A DNA stretch of 64,000 nt from Anticarsia gemmatalis. Its lineage: Eukaryota; Arthropoda; Insecta; Lepidoptera; Erebidae. The stretch covers positions 16,037,001 to 16,101,000 of the forward strand of contig NC_134776.1 in NCBI RefSeq assembly GCF_050436995.1. Direction: 5' to 3'. The notes beneath the pieces are model-generated. The model saw nothing but the letters and a program-made list of their open reading frames with translations. It was not told the origin of the DNA and searched no databases. Numbering within the stretch: the first letter of the stretch is position 1; every line of letters starts with the position of its first letter. A program made the position numbers and the translations under genes. Positions 36,701 through 47,191 of the stretch are shown here, piece by piece.

Positions 36701-39700
36701 ATGGAGGCTGCCACCAGCGTCGCCACTGAAGCCGTCGTCAGCATCAGAACTGTCCAGAGTTTAGGTAACCATATGACTCTCTTTAGATAATTCTAGAAGC
36801 AGTCAAGAATACGTATAAATATGTGTATTTCTCTAAAACCCTTACTAACAAGTTGAATGTTTTAGGCATAGAGAAAATGTTCTTAGAAAAGTTCCAACAA
36901 TCCCTGGAAACTGGATGCGCGGCGGTTTCAAAGAAGTCACGCTGGCGAGGTCTAGTGCTGGGCATGGGCATCTACGTACCGTTCCTGTCTTACTGCAGTG
37001 CTAATGTGTATGGTACTACTTTGGTAGCCAGTGGGGACCTGGAATACAAAATTGTGCTCTTGTAAGTATAACATTGATTAGTAGTTTTCTTTTCACAAGT
37101 TATGTTTTCAGAACGTTGTATTATGATTCACGTCTTTTGTCTGATGTCTGGACACTATTTGACCTTAATACTTAGATTTTTGTTAGATTTTGGACTAATC
37201 ACGGCTCTTTCCTATTAGATTTTCTCATGAGAGTAGTGGTCTTTAGTACCGATTTCGCCCCTTCCCTGAACTTTTAGTGGTAGAAACATTTTGTGCAAGC
37301 TTTCTTCTTTTTGTTCAGGGTCACCGAGTCAGTGATGTTTGGAGCTTACATGTTGGGTCAGACCTTAGTATACGCGCCCAGTTTCAACACTGCCAAGACT
37401 TGTGGTGCGAGGATATTGGCGCTGATCAAGAGAGTACCGGATGTTAGAACCGAAGATGACGTTAAAGAGAAAAAAGATTGGGTAAGTAGTTCAGTCACTA
37501 TCATATTATTATAGAAACGTGATGATGGTAACCCTGGATTGAAGATTTGAAGCTACGATTAAAAGAGCGTCGTTGACCTCCTCCCATTGTACTACTGATG
37601 AAAATTACCCTTTCTTCTGAGTTTAACTAGACAGACTTCTGGGAATAGTGCTATCCATTGTGTTTATTGACCCAGGTCGCCAATCATGGTGCAAAAATTA
37701 TGTGGTAAAATATGGTGTTAAGAACACATGGCAATTAATAATGCTCTTCATTTCAGTCGGCGACCGGCAACTTCAGCATAAGTGAGGTAGAGTTCAGCTA
37801 CCCGACGCGAAAGAAGCAGAAGGTTCTTAGAGGCATCGATCTGAAGGTGGAAGCTGGCAAAACTGTCGCTCTGGTGGGGTCTTCAGGATGCGGCAAGTCT
37901 ACCGTGTTGCAGTTGTTGCAGAGATTCTACGACCCAGACTCTGGAAATATTGTAAGTAGCTACAATTTTACGGTTTTTTTGGTATGAAAGTACCAGGTAG
38001 CGATTGAGGCGCCTTGGCTGGATCACATGACCTGTCTTTTTTTACTAATTACGTTTTAGTCCAAGTGCAAAATTTGGTCGTAAGTTGAAAATGCATCCTG
38101 AGTTTTTCCCTAATCTTCTATGAAAACCTTTGTTAAGAAAGAGGTTGAATGGTTTAAACAATTATATTTAATGTATTTTATATATAATATACCAAGAATT
38201 ACACAATACGATAGACAATAATCATTATTTTGATGAATAAAGTTCAACAAAGCTTAACATTCTGTAGCTTCAAAATTATCGCTGGAAAGGTACATTAAGT
38301 AATCTTCTAAATGAAGTATCTTAAAATTATTATAATGGAGCCGTTTTTTGACAAAAATATCCATTTAGAAAGCCAAAACAGCGATAAAAATACAAATTAG
38401 TCTGAAAATAGGCTGATATCCGCCATGACCTCTACGCATTTTCAGCAATGCAGTTTTCACAAGTAATTCCATGGTGGTATGGTAGATGGCGTTGAACTTT
38501 TCACGTCGATTTCTGAAACGCGGTGTTAAGATTCTCCGCAGCCGAATGACCTTCTGGCCCCTACATCGAAAATGCAATTTAACCAACTGGTTCTCCAATA
38601 ATTCTTCCAGTTATAATTTTTTGAAGAGTTCCGTTCAGTCGGAACTCGGAATATTACTTAATATAGCCTCTCAGTGCATATATTGCACCTTTCTGTATCG
38701 CCTGTTTGATACAGATTTGGTCTATATGCCTATAGAGCACAACGTTGTATGAAACATGTGCAGCATCTCTATTTAAATGTGTATTTTACTCGTTTAAATA
38801 GTTCATAAAAATAGTTAATTGTATATTTTTGTCCGTATAAAAGCCCTGGTATGTGTGGACAATGCATTCAAACTTTATTTGATAAAATCATTTCATATCT
38901 CTGGGTAAATCATAACAGATTCACAAACATTGAAATATGTACCATATGTGAGCGGAATAACGATCTGATTGGTTTAACCGCAATCAGCCGGCTACATTCG
39001 TATGACATCTATGCATGAATTGTTACTGTTATCGACAGGTTTCCCGAGTGTGGCCAAACATTCAGTTATATTTCTACGGATATTTTTTAAAGTGAACTCG
39101 ATGGAAATATTTTTATGGATGAAATCGTTAGTATTAGCAATCTATCTGTAAATTTTCTTTACTATGCCGTAAAAATAAATTTTTCGAATTAAGTTTATTA
39201 TTTACATAAAAAACTTACTCACCAATACATATTTTATTCACTTGTCTCGGAAATATAAAATATGTTAAATATTTTTTACTAAAACAACTTGGTCTATGTC
39301 TTTCTTATACATACGTTCTAAAGCTTTTAAGATTTTGCTTCTCATATTATTTATAATACTATGAGTTCAAATTATGTGCATACGTCTATCCCATATTTTT
39401 CTTATAGCTACCCAAAAACATACTTTCTAATAAATATAGGTACGTAAACTTTCCTAACCATTCTAATAAATGTAGGTACGCGAACATCCTTAACTCCCTA
39501 CATATAATGTTTGCACAGCTCTTTAAGTAAGTACGACAGAAAAACATCGTGTGTTGCGGTCCGACTTTCTACTGGTTCAGGGGAGTCACTCCCTATACTC
39601 ACCCCATACACCCCATTAAGGCTCTCACATTCACCGCCCCCACCCACGCAGTCGTGTTACTGTAAAAACAAGCTAATAAGACACATTTAAATTCTTACAT

Positions 39701-42700
39701 TTGTACGTATGCAACCTCTGCAGAAATATCTCAAACTACAGGTCTACTACCTACTATCAAGTTATCAAAATGGTGTCAAAAATGAAACGACATTGTCAAG
39801 GTGAAATAATCTGTCAATGGATAGGAGACAAAAACTTTTAACTACAACATAAACTAAATCAAAACTACTAATTAAATCATGGGACAGATGCTCGGAACAT
39901 GGCCAACGAAAGAAATAAATTTGGAAATGAACGATACGCCGACGTTTCCTCCTACAAAAGGCTTTACCTTCAAACGTGGTGAACGGGTGATGGAGGCGTG
40001 TCAAGAAGATCTTATGTCTGCTAAAATACCCATACAATTCAGAGACTACTGCGCCCACTATCTGCTAGACTACCAAATATGCCGCTATAAATACATGCCG
40101 TTCGTAGTTCGCTGTGCTCATGAAAAACACGCCTACCTTGAATGTGAACATCAGGACTATCTCCTCAGAATGAAAGAGTTCGAGAGAGAACGGAGGCTCC
40201 GAGAACGAGAGTTGAGAGTACAGAAGAAGGCTAAAGAGTGCAAATAAATATTTTTATATAAATTATGTTGAATCTGGATGATATTTGTAATACATGGTTT
40301 TTATACAAGGTTTTTTTTTGTATTTCATATGTTGTTGGCAATCGAGATTTGGATGTCAGCCGAAGTCTTTAACGCTAACGACAACAAGAGAAGTAATTTA
40401 ATTCGAGTCGCTTGATTGTCATATTATTATAATACTTGCTTTTTTGACACACTGTCCCCTCAGTAGACAACATGATGAGTCTTAACCGTATGCTGGGTTA
40501 ATTTGGTGTAAGTCACGGGTTACTTAAATCTAACAAATACGCCGCCCTGTAAATACGAAATTGTATGTAAACTAAAAGAATAAATTAACACTGCAGTCAT
40601 TGTAATTCTATCAGAAGGTAAACATGTTAAACTACACCAAGGGAGTGGAGCTGATAACCCCTGGATAGACCTCTTTTGACTGCCCCTCTCATCCCTTCTC
40701 GGTTGCTTCATGGCTCTGAATATATTGTCATACACTCAGTACCTAAAATTCGTAATTTATTGGCTTGTACATCCTACAATTAGGACTTTGTTGATCTTCT
40801 TTGACACCTTACTAAAAGTCAATATATGGCTGGTTCCAATTAATCCACACTGGTCGTTATGAAAATTAGCAGAATCTCTGATCACTACCGATTTATTATT
40901 ACAGTGGCAGTCACAAAGTGACTTGACTCTTTTATACTAAACCTTTTGATACCAGCAGACACAGTGAATAAAGTGTTAACTCACATTTACTGTTTTCAGG
41001 AGCTGGACGGCATGAACACCAGGTCTTCGCTGACGCTGCCACAGCTGCGGCAACAACTCGGCGTGGTGCAGCAGGAGCCAGTTCTCTTCGACCGCACGCT
41101 GGCCGAGAATATCGCCTACGGTGACAACAAGAGGAAGGTCGACATTAATGAAATCATTGCAGCCGCTAAAGCCGCCAACATACACAATTTTATTACTTCT
41201 CTGCCAAAGGTAAATATCAAAAGATACTCTTATGACTACTTACTCTGGTGTTAAAGACTGCTCTTCAAGCAGATGTGGCAAAGAACTAACGATTGTGTCT
41301 TTATTTGAACTTTCGCTAGTCTACTCCGAAGTTTTCTGAATTTTAATGAATAAATGACACTTTTCACAACGGCAGTGGTGAGTCTAAAGTTTCACTCTGT
41401 CACTGCATCGTCGTGCTCGTGCACCGTCTAATAACATTAAACCGTACCTACCTAAAACCTAAGCACTGGTTACGCTAAGGCTTTTTTGCGGCTAGCTTCG
41501 ATGACAAGCGATTTTAATCATCTTAAACGCGTACTATGATAGTAAGTAGACAAAAACTGAAGTATAATCTCAATTTTTCCAGGGTTATGACACGAACCTT
41601 GGCTCGAGCGGTGCCCAGTTGTCTGGCGGTCAGAAGCAGCGTGTGTGCATCGCGCGCGCTCTCATCAGGTCGCCACGTCTACTGCTACTTGATGAAGCCA
41701 CGTCAGCGCTGGATGCCAACAGCGAAAGGGTATGCTGCCTCCTTTATTTATAGGGTTATCCGCTTGGCTTTGAAAGATGAAACAGAAGTTGTGTACAGTT
41801 GATAGATGCTTTGGTTTAAACTGGACAATCCTGTCAGTTTGTCCAGTTTAAACTGGACAATCCTTTCAGTTTGTCCAGTTTAAACTAAACAAATCATCAA
41901 AGTCTGCGTAAAAGGGTAACAAGCATTCAAATTTCAAAGATCCATCTCAATAACAATCATTCTTCCTTAGGAACCCTTGCATTTGTACTTATAGGTAGGA
42001 CATAAGTGCCTGTTCCTTTTAAGTCAAGATATCAAGACGTACTTACCATGACTTTAGCTTGGTAATTGCCGAAGAATTTATTTCGTATTGCCACTGTAGG
42101 CTGTAATACCTAGTTGTTACTAGTGAAACTTTTGTAATGGGGTAAATACGCTATTCGTTTTAGATAGGTCTTTGGGTTGGTCCGAGTCACGTCGTTTGTA
42201 GAGGATTTACTATCTGACTATAATAGGTGATAGGAGCCCAGGGATAGGGAATACATATGTAGTTAGAATAGTAGTTACTAGTTAGAATGAGGAACTGTAG
42301 GATTGGATGCGTCGGTCCCTAGAAACTGTTTCATTTTTCAAGTTACAGCCTATCAGTGCAAGCAATCGTATTAGTTTCTGCAAAATTTGTGTTGTTGTTG
42401 CTCATGCCTTACATTAGAAAGGGTTAGTTACTTTTATGTACTGTAAATATGCACTAACTTAACAATTATTTTTGATTTTTCAGGCTGTTTCAGAAGCATT
42501 GGACAAGGCAGCTGAAGGCCGCACTTGCATAACGATCGCTCATCGTCTCTCCACGATTCAAAACTCAGACCTCATCTGCGTTTTAGAAAAAGGTAGAATA
42601 TACTTTATCCTTGCTCCTTACATTACTTACCATAACATGTATCATATTGTACTTCAAGACCTACTCGTGTTTCAGCAATACTTACTTCCAATGTTTTGAT

Positions 42701-43122
42701 AGTAGATACCTACTAGCTGCTGTCTTCCTCCTTCGATTTAGAGAACGCCACTTAGTACAAACCTTAAAAACTTCCCTTGCTTCATGCACATCCAGAAATC
42801 TTGTCATACAGGACCGCTGGTTACGAGTACTACGCACCTGACCTTTTTGCAAGGCACCCTCGATTCGATTTGTGTATGTCTTTCTAGAGCGCGTTATTAT
42901 TTAAATAGGCTTTACTAATATGTGAATTTGTCATGACCAAGATATTACGAATAGAGGAGATATATTATGTTCACGTTCAAGTCTTTGACTTGATTAATTA
43001 TGTGTTAACTTTATACTGTACTTTCTTTTTCAGGTAAAATAGTTGAACGTGGCAATCATCAGGAGCTGATGAATATTCGAGGACTCTACTATAAGATGAC
43101 GAAGGGACAAGAAGTGGCGTAG
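21721..43122 (+). CDS. ABCB1-like: ABCB full transporter (P-glycoprotein/MDR-like), copy B, complete
   Basis: Complete exporter, TMD1-NBD1-TMD2-NBD2. Exons: 21721-21752, 27660-27702, 28673-28869, 29453-29597, 30349-30449, 30646-30817, 31365-31489, 33084-33279, 33426-33650, 33802-33988, 34069-34211, 34318-34526, 34636-34730, 34809-35036, 35220-35326, 35489-35629, 35953-36135, 36220-36423, 36635-36764, 36866-37061, 37319-37481, 37757-37951, 41000-41209, 41583-41729, 42484-42592, 43034-43122 (TAG). They sum to 3,972 bases, 1,323 residues, against about 1,280 for human P-glycoprotein. NBD1: Walker A GSSGCGKST 431-439, LSGGQ 535-539, Walker B D559/E560, H591. NBD2: GSSGCGKST 1115-1123, LSGGQ 1222-1226, D1246/E1247, H1278. 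Both A-loop tyrosines are present (FCYPSRP, FSYPTR). The linker is very acidic (EEEEENAEEEG), then basic. Start chosen for its promoter and Kozak-like GACGCCATGA; the first two exons are tiny and rest on frame. Plausible role: efflux of xenobiotics; substrate unknown. Confidence 0.94.
22901..22938. repeat. Perfect 14-bp hairpin
   Basis: AAATTATTATGACG and CGTCATAATAATTT flank the loop TCAGTTAGT. The inner TGACGTCA resembles a CRE site, which could be chance. Confidence 0.5.
23603..24210. mobile_element. 608-bp foldback DNA element with long terminal inverted repeats
   Basis: The ends are GTATATATGTTACTGTAAAA and its mirror TTTTACAGTAACATATATAC. The arms extend inward over 100 bp through CCCGGACTGTGGTAAATCC, GGTATATCCTAAGATTTACC, CAACTCTCAATGGTAAAAGT and a TTTCGAACTTTTACC block, each found reversed on the right. 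The centre has a near-perfect hairpin at 23842-23892: GAAGGCTGAGGTGGGAGC, loop GAGCGAAGCGAA, GCTCCCACCTCAGCCTTC. A smaller GCCCCGCGAAGCGGGG-type hairpin follows. No transposase. A non-autonomous DNA transposon is the best reading. Confidence 0.7.
24658..24779. mobile_element. 122-bp MITE with TA flanks
   Basis: The ends are CCCCCGGTTTCTGAGGTAC and its mirror GTACTCAGAAACCGGGGG. An inner pair, CGGTAGTTTATCTATTC and GAATAGATAAACTACCG, continues the arms. TA(T) borders both ends, as in Tc1/mariner-type insertions. No ORF. Confidence 0.65.
25551..25766 (+). mobile_element. Retrotransposed insertion with 12-bp target-site duplication
   Basis: GGGGCGAACTTT occurs at 25551-25562 and again at 25755-25766. 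Between them are 192 bp that end in a run of nine A. The duplicated target and poly-A tail show target-primed retrotransposition. The body (AGGTTTTTAGTCGGTATGCC, GCCCCACAGACCCCCGCTAC) has no ORF. A TTTTTAGTCGGTGTCC segment near 13080 may be related. SINE or truncated LINE 3' end. Confidence 0.65.
26033..26247 (-). mobile_element. Non-autonomous Helitron
   Basis: On the minus strand it begins TCTATACTAATATTATAAAG after A. It ends with the hairpin CGCAAGCGAAGTTGCGCGG, then GTCAGCTAT, a mutated CTAG. The body is shared with 14790, 26782 and 51471. Confidence 0.65.
26782..27030 (-). mobile_element. Non-autonomous Helitron with intact CTAG end
   Basis: Read on the minus strand the 3' end is TCGCAAGCGAAGTTGCGCGG, GTCAG, CTAG followed by T: a short hairpin and CTRR terminus. 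The 5' end is damaged (ATATTATAAAGCTGAAGAG without the TCTATACTA start). Same family as 26033-26247. Confidence 0.65.
27703..28672. other. ABCB-B intron 2
   Basis: A 970-bp intron with a canonical GTAAGT donor and CCACAG acceptor. Around 28355-28410 it shares GTACTCCACCCGCGTTTAAC with a diverged stretch near 25505, so both carry pieces of one dispersed repeat. Nothing else recognised. Confidence 0.5.
28905..29215. repeat. MITE-like inverted repeat, family X, in ABCB-B intron 3
   Basis: The left part (AGAGTTTGACATTTAAAATG, CTAGAGGCGCTGAGCCAATT, GTAACCGGTTGCCAGTAGTC) is mirrored by the right part (TATTGACTATCGACTAGTTA, AACAGATTTTTAATGTCAGA, CTGCAGAAAATTGCGCTACA). It shares family X motifs with copies in ABCB-A introns and in intergenic DNA. 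Confidence 0.6.
31490..33083. other. ABCB-B intron 7
   Basis: A 1.6-kb intron between a GTAAGA donor and TTACAG acceptor. I see no gene and no repeat that I can assign. Confidence 0.5.
35810..35905 (+). repeat. Dispersed repeat (family D) in ABCB-B intron 16
   Basis: CAGCCGCATCCGGTGAGATT, GGAAGCTGCTTCCAACATAG and AAGAAAGGGTAGGCGATG match 18085-18180 in order. Confidence 0.5.
39879..40247 (+). CDS. NDUFB7: NADH dehydrogenase [ubiquinone] 1 beta subcomplex subunit 7 (B18)
   Basis: Accessory subunit of mitochondrial complex I, located on the intermembrane-space side of the membrane arm. The 122-residue protein (human form 137) starts MGQ, and Gly2 fits the N-myristoylation known for this subunit. 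It carries a CHCH domain with twin CX9C motifs: C58/C68 and C79/C89. These form two disulphides and are the signal for the MIA40 import route. A charged C-terminal helix follows (RMKEFERERRLRERELRVQK). The gene is a single open frame inside intron 22 of ABCB-B, on the same strand, with no splice sites needed. It therefore needs its own promoter or must come from the ABCB pre-mRNA; I see no clear TATA box. The stop codon overlaps an AATAAA. The frame is intact and all four paired cysteines are kept, so it is probably the working gene rather than a dead retrocopy. Confidence 0.93.
   Translation: MGQMLGTWPTKEINLEMNDTPTFPPTKGFTFKRGERVMEACQEDLMSAKIPIQFRDYCAHYLLDYQICRYKYMPFVVRCAHEKHAYLECEHQDYLLRMKEFERERRLRERELRVQKKAKECK
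40243..40248 (+). terminator. Candidate polyadenylation signal overlapping the NDUFB7 stop codon
   Basis: AATAAA at 40243-40248 contains the TAA stop (40245-40247). If used, the 3' UTR would be only about 20-30 bases. No other AATAAA is obvious within the next 250 bases. Confidence 0.4.
41814..41887. repeat. Palindromic tandem repeat in ABCB-B intron 24
   Basis: Two 32-bp units start CTGGACAATCC and end TTGTCCAGTTTAAA. Each unit is itself an inverted repeat (CTGGACAA / TTGTCCAG), and the whole block is bordered by GTTTAAACT. Units differ at one or two bases. Confidence 0.65.
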
Positions 43123-43384
43123 ACAGACGTAGATACTAGTGCCATGCGTCTGCGCAAATCATGACCTGTCATTATTATAATACTGAGTATTGAATGAATT
43201 AATGGTTATAAAGTAGCGATAGCGGCTTCATATAATGAAGATTACTCTGCTTTCCCTATACCTGAATGTAAATAGATTTAGTCTTAATTATTAGTGTTAG
43301 TCTATGTTCCTTTTTTATTGTGTTACTTAAGTTAGTTCTCTAAGCCGTAGCAAACGTGTTTACCGAGATATGTAAGGGATGTGA

Positions 43385-43390
43385 AATAAA
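43385..43390 (+). terminator. Polyadenylation signal of ABCB-B
   Basis: AATAAA lies 263 bases after the stop codon, in an AT-rich context followed by T/G-rich sequence (ATTGGTAGTACATGTTGATT). It is the first good hexamer after the stop. Confidence 0.5.
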
Positions 43391-46300
43391 ATCATATTGG
43401 TAGTACATGTTGATTTATTTTGAATCTTTCCAAAGTGTCACTGCACTGCACTATTCTAACATTATCACTCATGGCATACGTTTCCATTTGGCAATACCCT
43501 GTATCATTCTTAATGTATTGTTTACAACTTTGATATAGAAAATATGCAACAAAAATGATAAGCGTGCGGTGTTGTGGCCTCCCTATCTTACAAAATCTAA
43601 TGACGTTGAAGTCCATTAGTCTCATCGAATTTATCCAATTGTATAATTTTGACAATCTCTATAAATTTCGTACCAAACTATAGATTTTGGCCAAAAGACA
43701 GCCTTTTAAATTTATTAATAGAAGATATTTATATCAAATATTTATTTTAGTGGGTCGTCTATGAAGAGGCGGCGCTACTTGAGTAGATACAAAAGTTTTC
43801 GCGTACGTTCTCGTACGGCCATACATTCGTATTTGCCGTAGAACACGACGCACATCGCCCCGCGTCCCCATAAAAGAACCGTTAACAGCTCACAATATCT
43901 ACGGACTATGTGAGCTCGACTATAATCAGTCATCGTTGTACATCATTTTAGCTAATATATCACCACAACACCGCGTTTAGCTGCATTTAGGTATTCCTAA
44001 TGTCAGCTATTTACATGTTAGCCGTAAAATATCTACACTTAAATATTAAATACGCTAATAGAAATTATCGAAGCTAAGCGGTAAACATAGGTACATTATA
44101 AGTTGTCAACGCAGGTACTATTTAGTGGAAGCTACACGTCAGAATTCACTTCAGTTCAGGACATGAGCGTAGTTAGGTTGATGATGTTCATGTTTTACTA
44201 TATTTTGATCTCTGGTGTTACACTGAAGCCAAAATGAGCGTGTATGCCTCGGATTATGACCATAGTACTTATTACTGTAACAATGAAAATTATGGTAAAA
44301 CGTACAAGAATTCTCATTATTCAACAATCAGATGATTTCGCGTCTAAAACCCTTAAAATCACAAGGATTTGTGATAAATGATTTGTGTGATAACTTAACA
44401 AAATGTTTTAATTTCAGCCCATTTTATATGAGTAAGTTTTATACCAAAAATATTTGCTAAAATTGCGAAATGAAATAATGAACGATCCATACGTTGCCGT
44501 ACTATCCGTGCTTTCCTTCAGTGTACAACATACCTTACAATAAGATTACATATAATATTTACTTAGTCCGTCTACTAGACTCGAAATCGTATTTGGTTTT
44601 AAAACTTCCATCAAAATACTACATTAAAAGAATCTGATCTACTTATGCATCGTTTCTCAACCAACCGGGTAAAGTTATTAATGAAGAAAATAATTTATAA
44701 TTAATATTAAAATAAATATTTTTTAATAGACATTTTAATCGCATTTTCAATATAAAATGGTTTCAATATAGAGAGAACACGCACTGACGTACGCTTATAC
44801 GTGAATTACGAACGTATTGGTTATGTGCGCGTGCGTGTACGTTCTTTATCGTTCGTTCAAATACGAGCCTTAACACGCCACACGGGTTTCTAACGTTAGC
44901 GACGCATGCAAAGTTGCGTGTTTACATTTTAATATATACCTGATAAAGACGTCAAATCGTAAACGAATCACGTTGTTTTAGGCAGGAGGAGATATTCAAA
45001 ATACCGATTATTGAGGATATGGAGTGTCTCATACTTATAGATGTTTCATAACGTAACGCTAATCGTAGCCAAACTTATATTAATATATACTGTAAAAAAA
45101 TTGCCCTAAAATTGACTACCGTTATTGATAGAGGTTGGTAATTTAGTATGGTTGAGAAACAATGTAACTACTACACCGTCTATTTCAGGTATCCCTGTGC
45201 TTAAGTGCGTTCTACGACAGATAACAAACAAGACAATCATGTTATTTCTACTCTTAACTTACGCTTATATCAAATGATTTTGTTGCAACGGTTCCTTTGA
45301 TAAATAACAAAGCACACATGAGTTTGTGACACACCTTTGACAGCAATGAGTGTAAAAAGTCGATTTTCATAAACTGTTGTTAGAAAGACACTAGCCAGCT
45401 AGACTTTTTATTAGGAATTTATCGAATTAGTCTGCAGTTATAGGCACCTAGCTTCGTGCCTTGAGATTAGTCTAGAATATCCAAGAAACTTCGTGAAACG
45501 AAAGCTGAATCATCGCGACCGATAGTACCACGTAGGATTAGCAACTCAGTTACGTTGTAAATCACTATCCCATGCGCTAATCAAGCCTGTCAGTTGGTAC
45601 GTAAGTAGTGATGACTGCAGTCTACCTGTGTCTTCCTAAAGCAATAGCATTAGTAGGAAAACATAGGTATCCCAGTTTCCAGGTTTTGTGAATCTAAGCC
45701 AGCACTTACGCCCTTCGTACACAAGGCTATGCCAGTCTTCGATACTCAACGATTTTAGTCTTCAAGCGCCTATGGGCATACTAATCCATTGAGGTTCGTA
45801 TGCAAGTCGCGTCGCTGACATTTGTCTCGCGACTGGATTTCTATGAGGTTAGTAGCTTGAAGACTAAACTCATTGAATTCCGCAAACTTGTGTAGCCTTA
45901 TGCGAAGGGCCTCATGCTGCGTATTAGCCGCGTTCGTAAGCAACGCGAGTGTGCGATGAAAGAGCAATTATATTACTAAAGTATTGAAGAAAATGCAATT
46001 TAATTTTCACAAATTAGCTGTGTTTCGTAAAATCGTATCAATCTATTTTTAATTATTATGATCCTGTTTCCAATTCTGTTTGTTCATTGCTATCAAAGGT
46101 ATGTCCCAATACACCCGCCCTACTTTTGTTAAAATAAATATGAATTATTAATATCTGAACTATTAAATATAAGATTAAAAATCATAATTATCATTAGTAT
46201 CAAGAATTTCGATGTATAATTTTGTTCTAAATGAAAAAAAGTAATAGTAAAATAAGCTTTGTTATCTGATATATGTGTCAATGTAATTGTATTGTAATTC

Positions 46301-47059
46301 AACACTGTAACGTGATATTTAATCTTATATCAGTATTTACGGATCCCATACAAATAAACGATATGGTAAATGAACTTATGTAACTTATTATATTGTACAA
46401 AGGCTTCGACGACCGCGAGCCGCCATCACTTAACTATCTAAATAACCGTCCGATCTAACAGTAAACTAAATATTTTCCAATAATAAAATATATAAAATAA
46501 TTGTATGGAAACTTAAACAAAAAGTTAATTTCATTGCACGCACGTCCAAAACGCATACCACATCGGTACAAGAGAACAACACTCATTCATCTAATTATAA
46601 AGGTACAGTCAGCTATAAAAGTAAGTGGACATTACATTTAATATTCAGCATTTTGGCAACCGTATTAAGTAAATCCGCTGTCAAACTCACTTTTGTAGTT
46701 GATTACATTAAACTTACCCTTAAGATCCTCTAAAGTAGACATTTATAATTAATAATTAGCTAAGTCTAAAATCTGTACATTGATTGATGTCAATGTCTGA
46801 CATTAATATAATATTATGTAACGTTATACAAAGAGATCCACAAACCGAACTACTGTGCGCTGCTAAGCATCTATGAGATATAGATAATGAAAAATTGACA
46901 ATCTAATTATAATCGTGTATTAATGCATGTCTAATTCGGTACTTGGATAAATCGATGCAGTATCATTGAATAATTTGCATCGAGTTAAGCCGGAGACGAG
47001 CGAGGGCACGTCAGAATCATGTACTTATAGGGTGCAATAATCCCTAATTTTGTATGTAT

Positions 47060-47191
47060 ATACTTCGTTTTAAACTAAGTACGCTAAGTCTGTAAGACAA
47101 TCAAATGCGTATGAGTCTTCACCGACCTTTAACTCCACTCGTTCTTTACAGTCTCCTACTGTTTTAGCGTACTTGGTTTCAAGCGAAGTAT
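47060..47191. repeat. Inverted repeat with 28-bp arms downstream of Clock
   Basis: The left arm begins ATACTTCGTTTTAAACTAAG and ends TACGCTAA. The right arm is its mirror, TTAGCGTACTTGGTTTC to GCGAAGTAT, with about four mismatches. The loop is about 76 bases. It could be a MITE or a stem in the Clock 3' UTR. Confidence 0.55.

Larger units (their letters stand above)
37952..40999. other. ABCB-B intron 22 (3.0 kb) hosting NDUFB7
   Basis: Canonical GTAAGT donor and TTTCAG acceptor. It holds the NDUFB7 gene at 39879-40247. A diverged two-copy tandem repeat of about 36 bp (TTCTAATAAAT-A/G-TAGGTACG) lies at 39425-39496. The overlapping open frames at 38365-38752 on both strands have no recognisable product. 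Confidence 0.65.
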
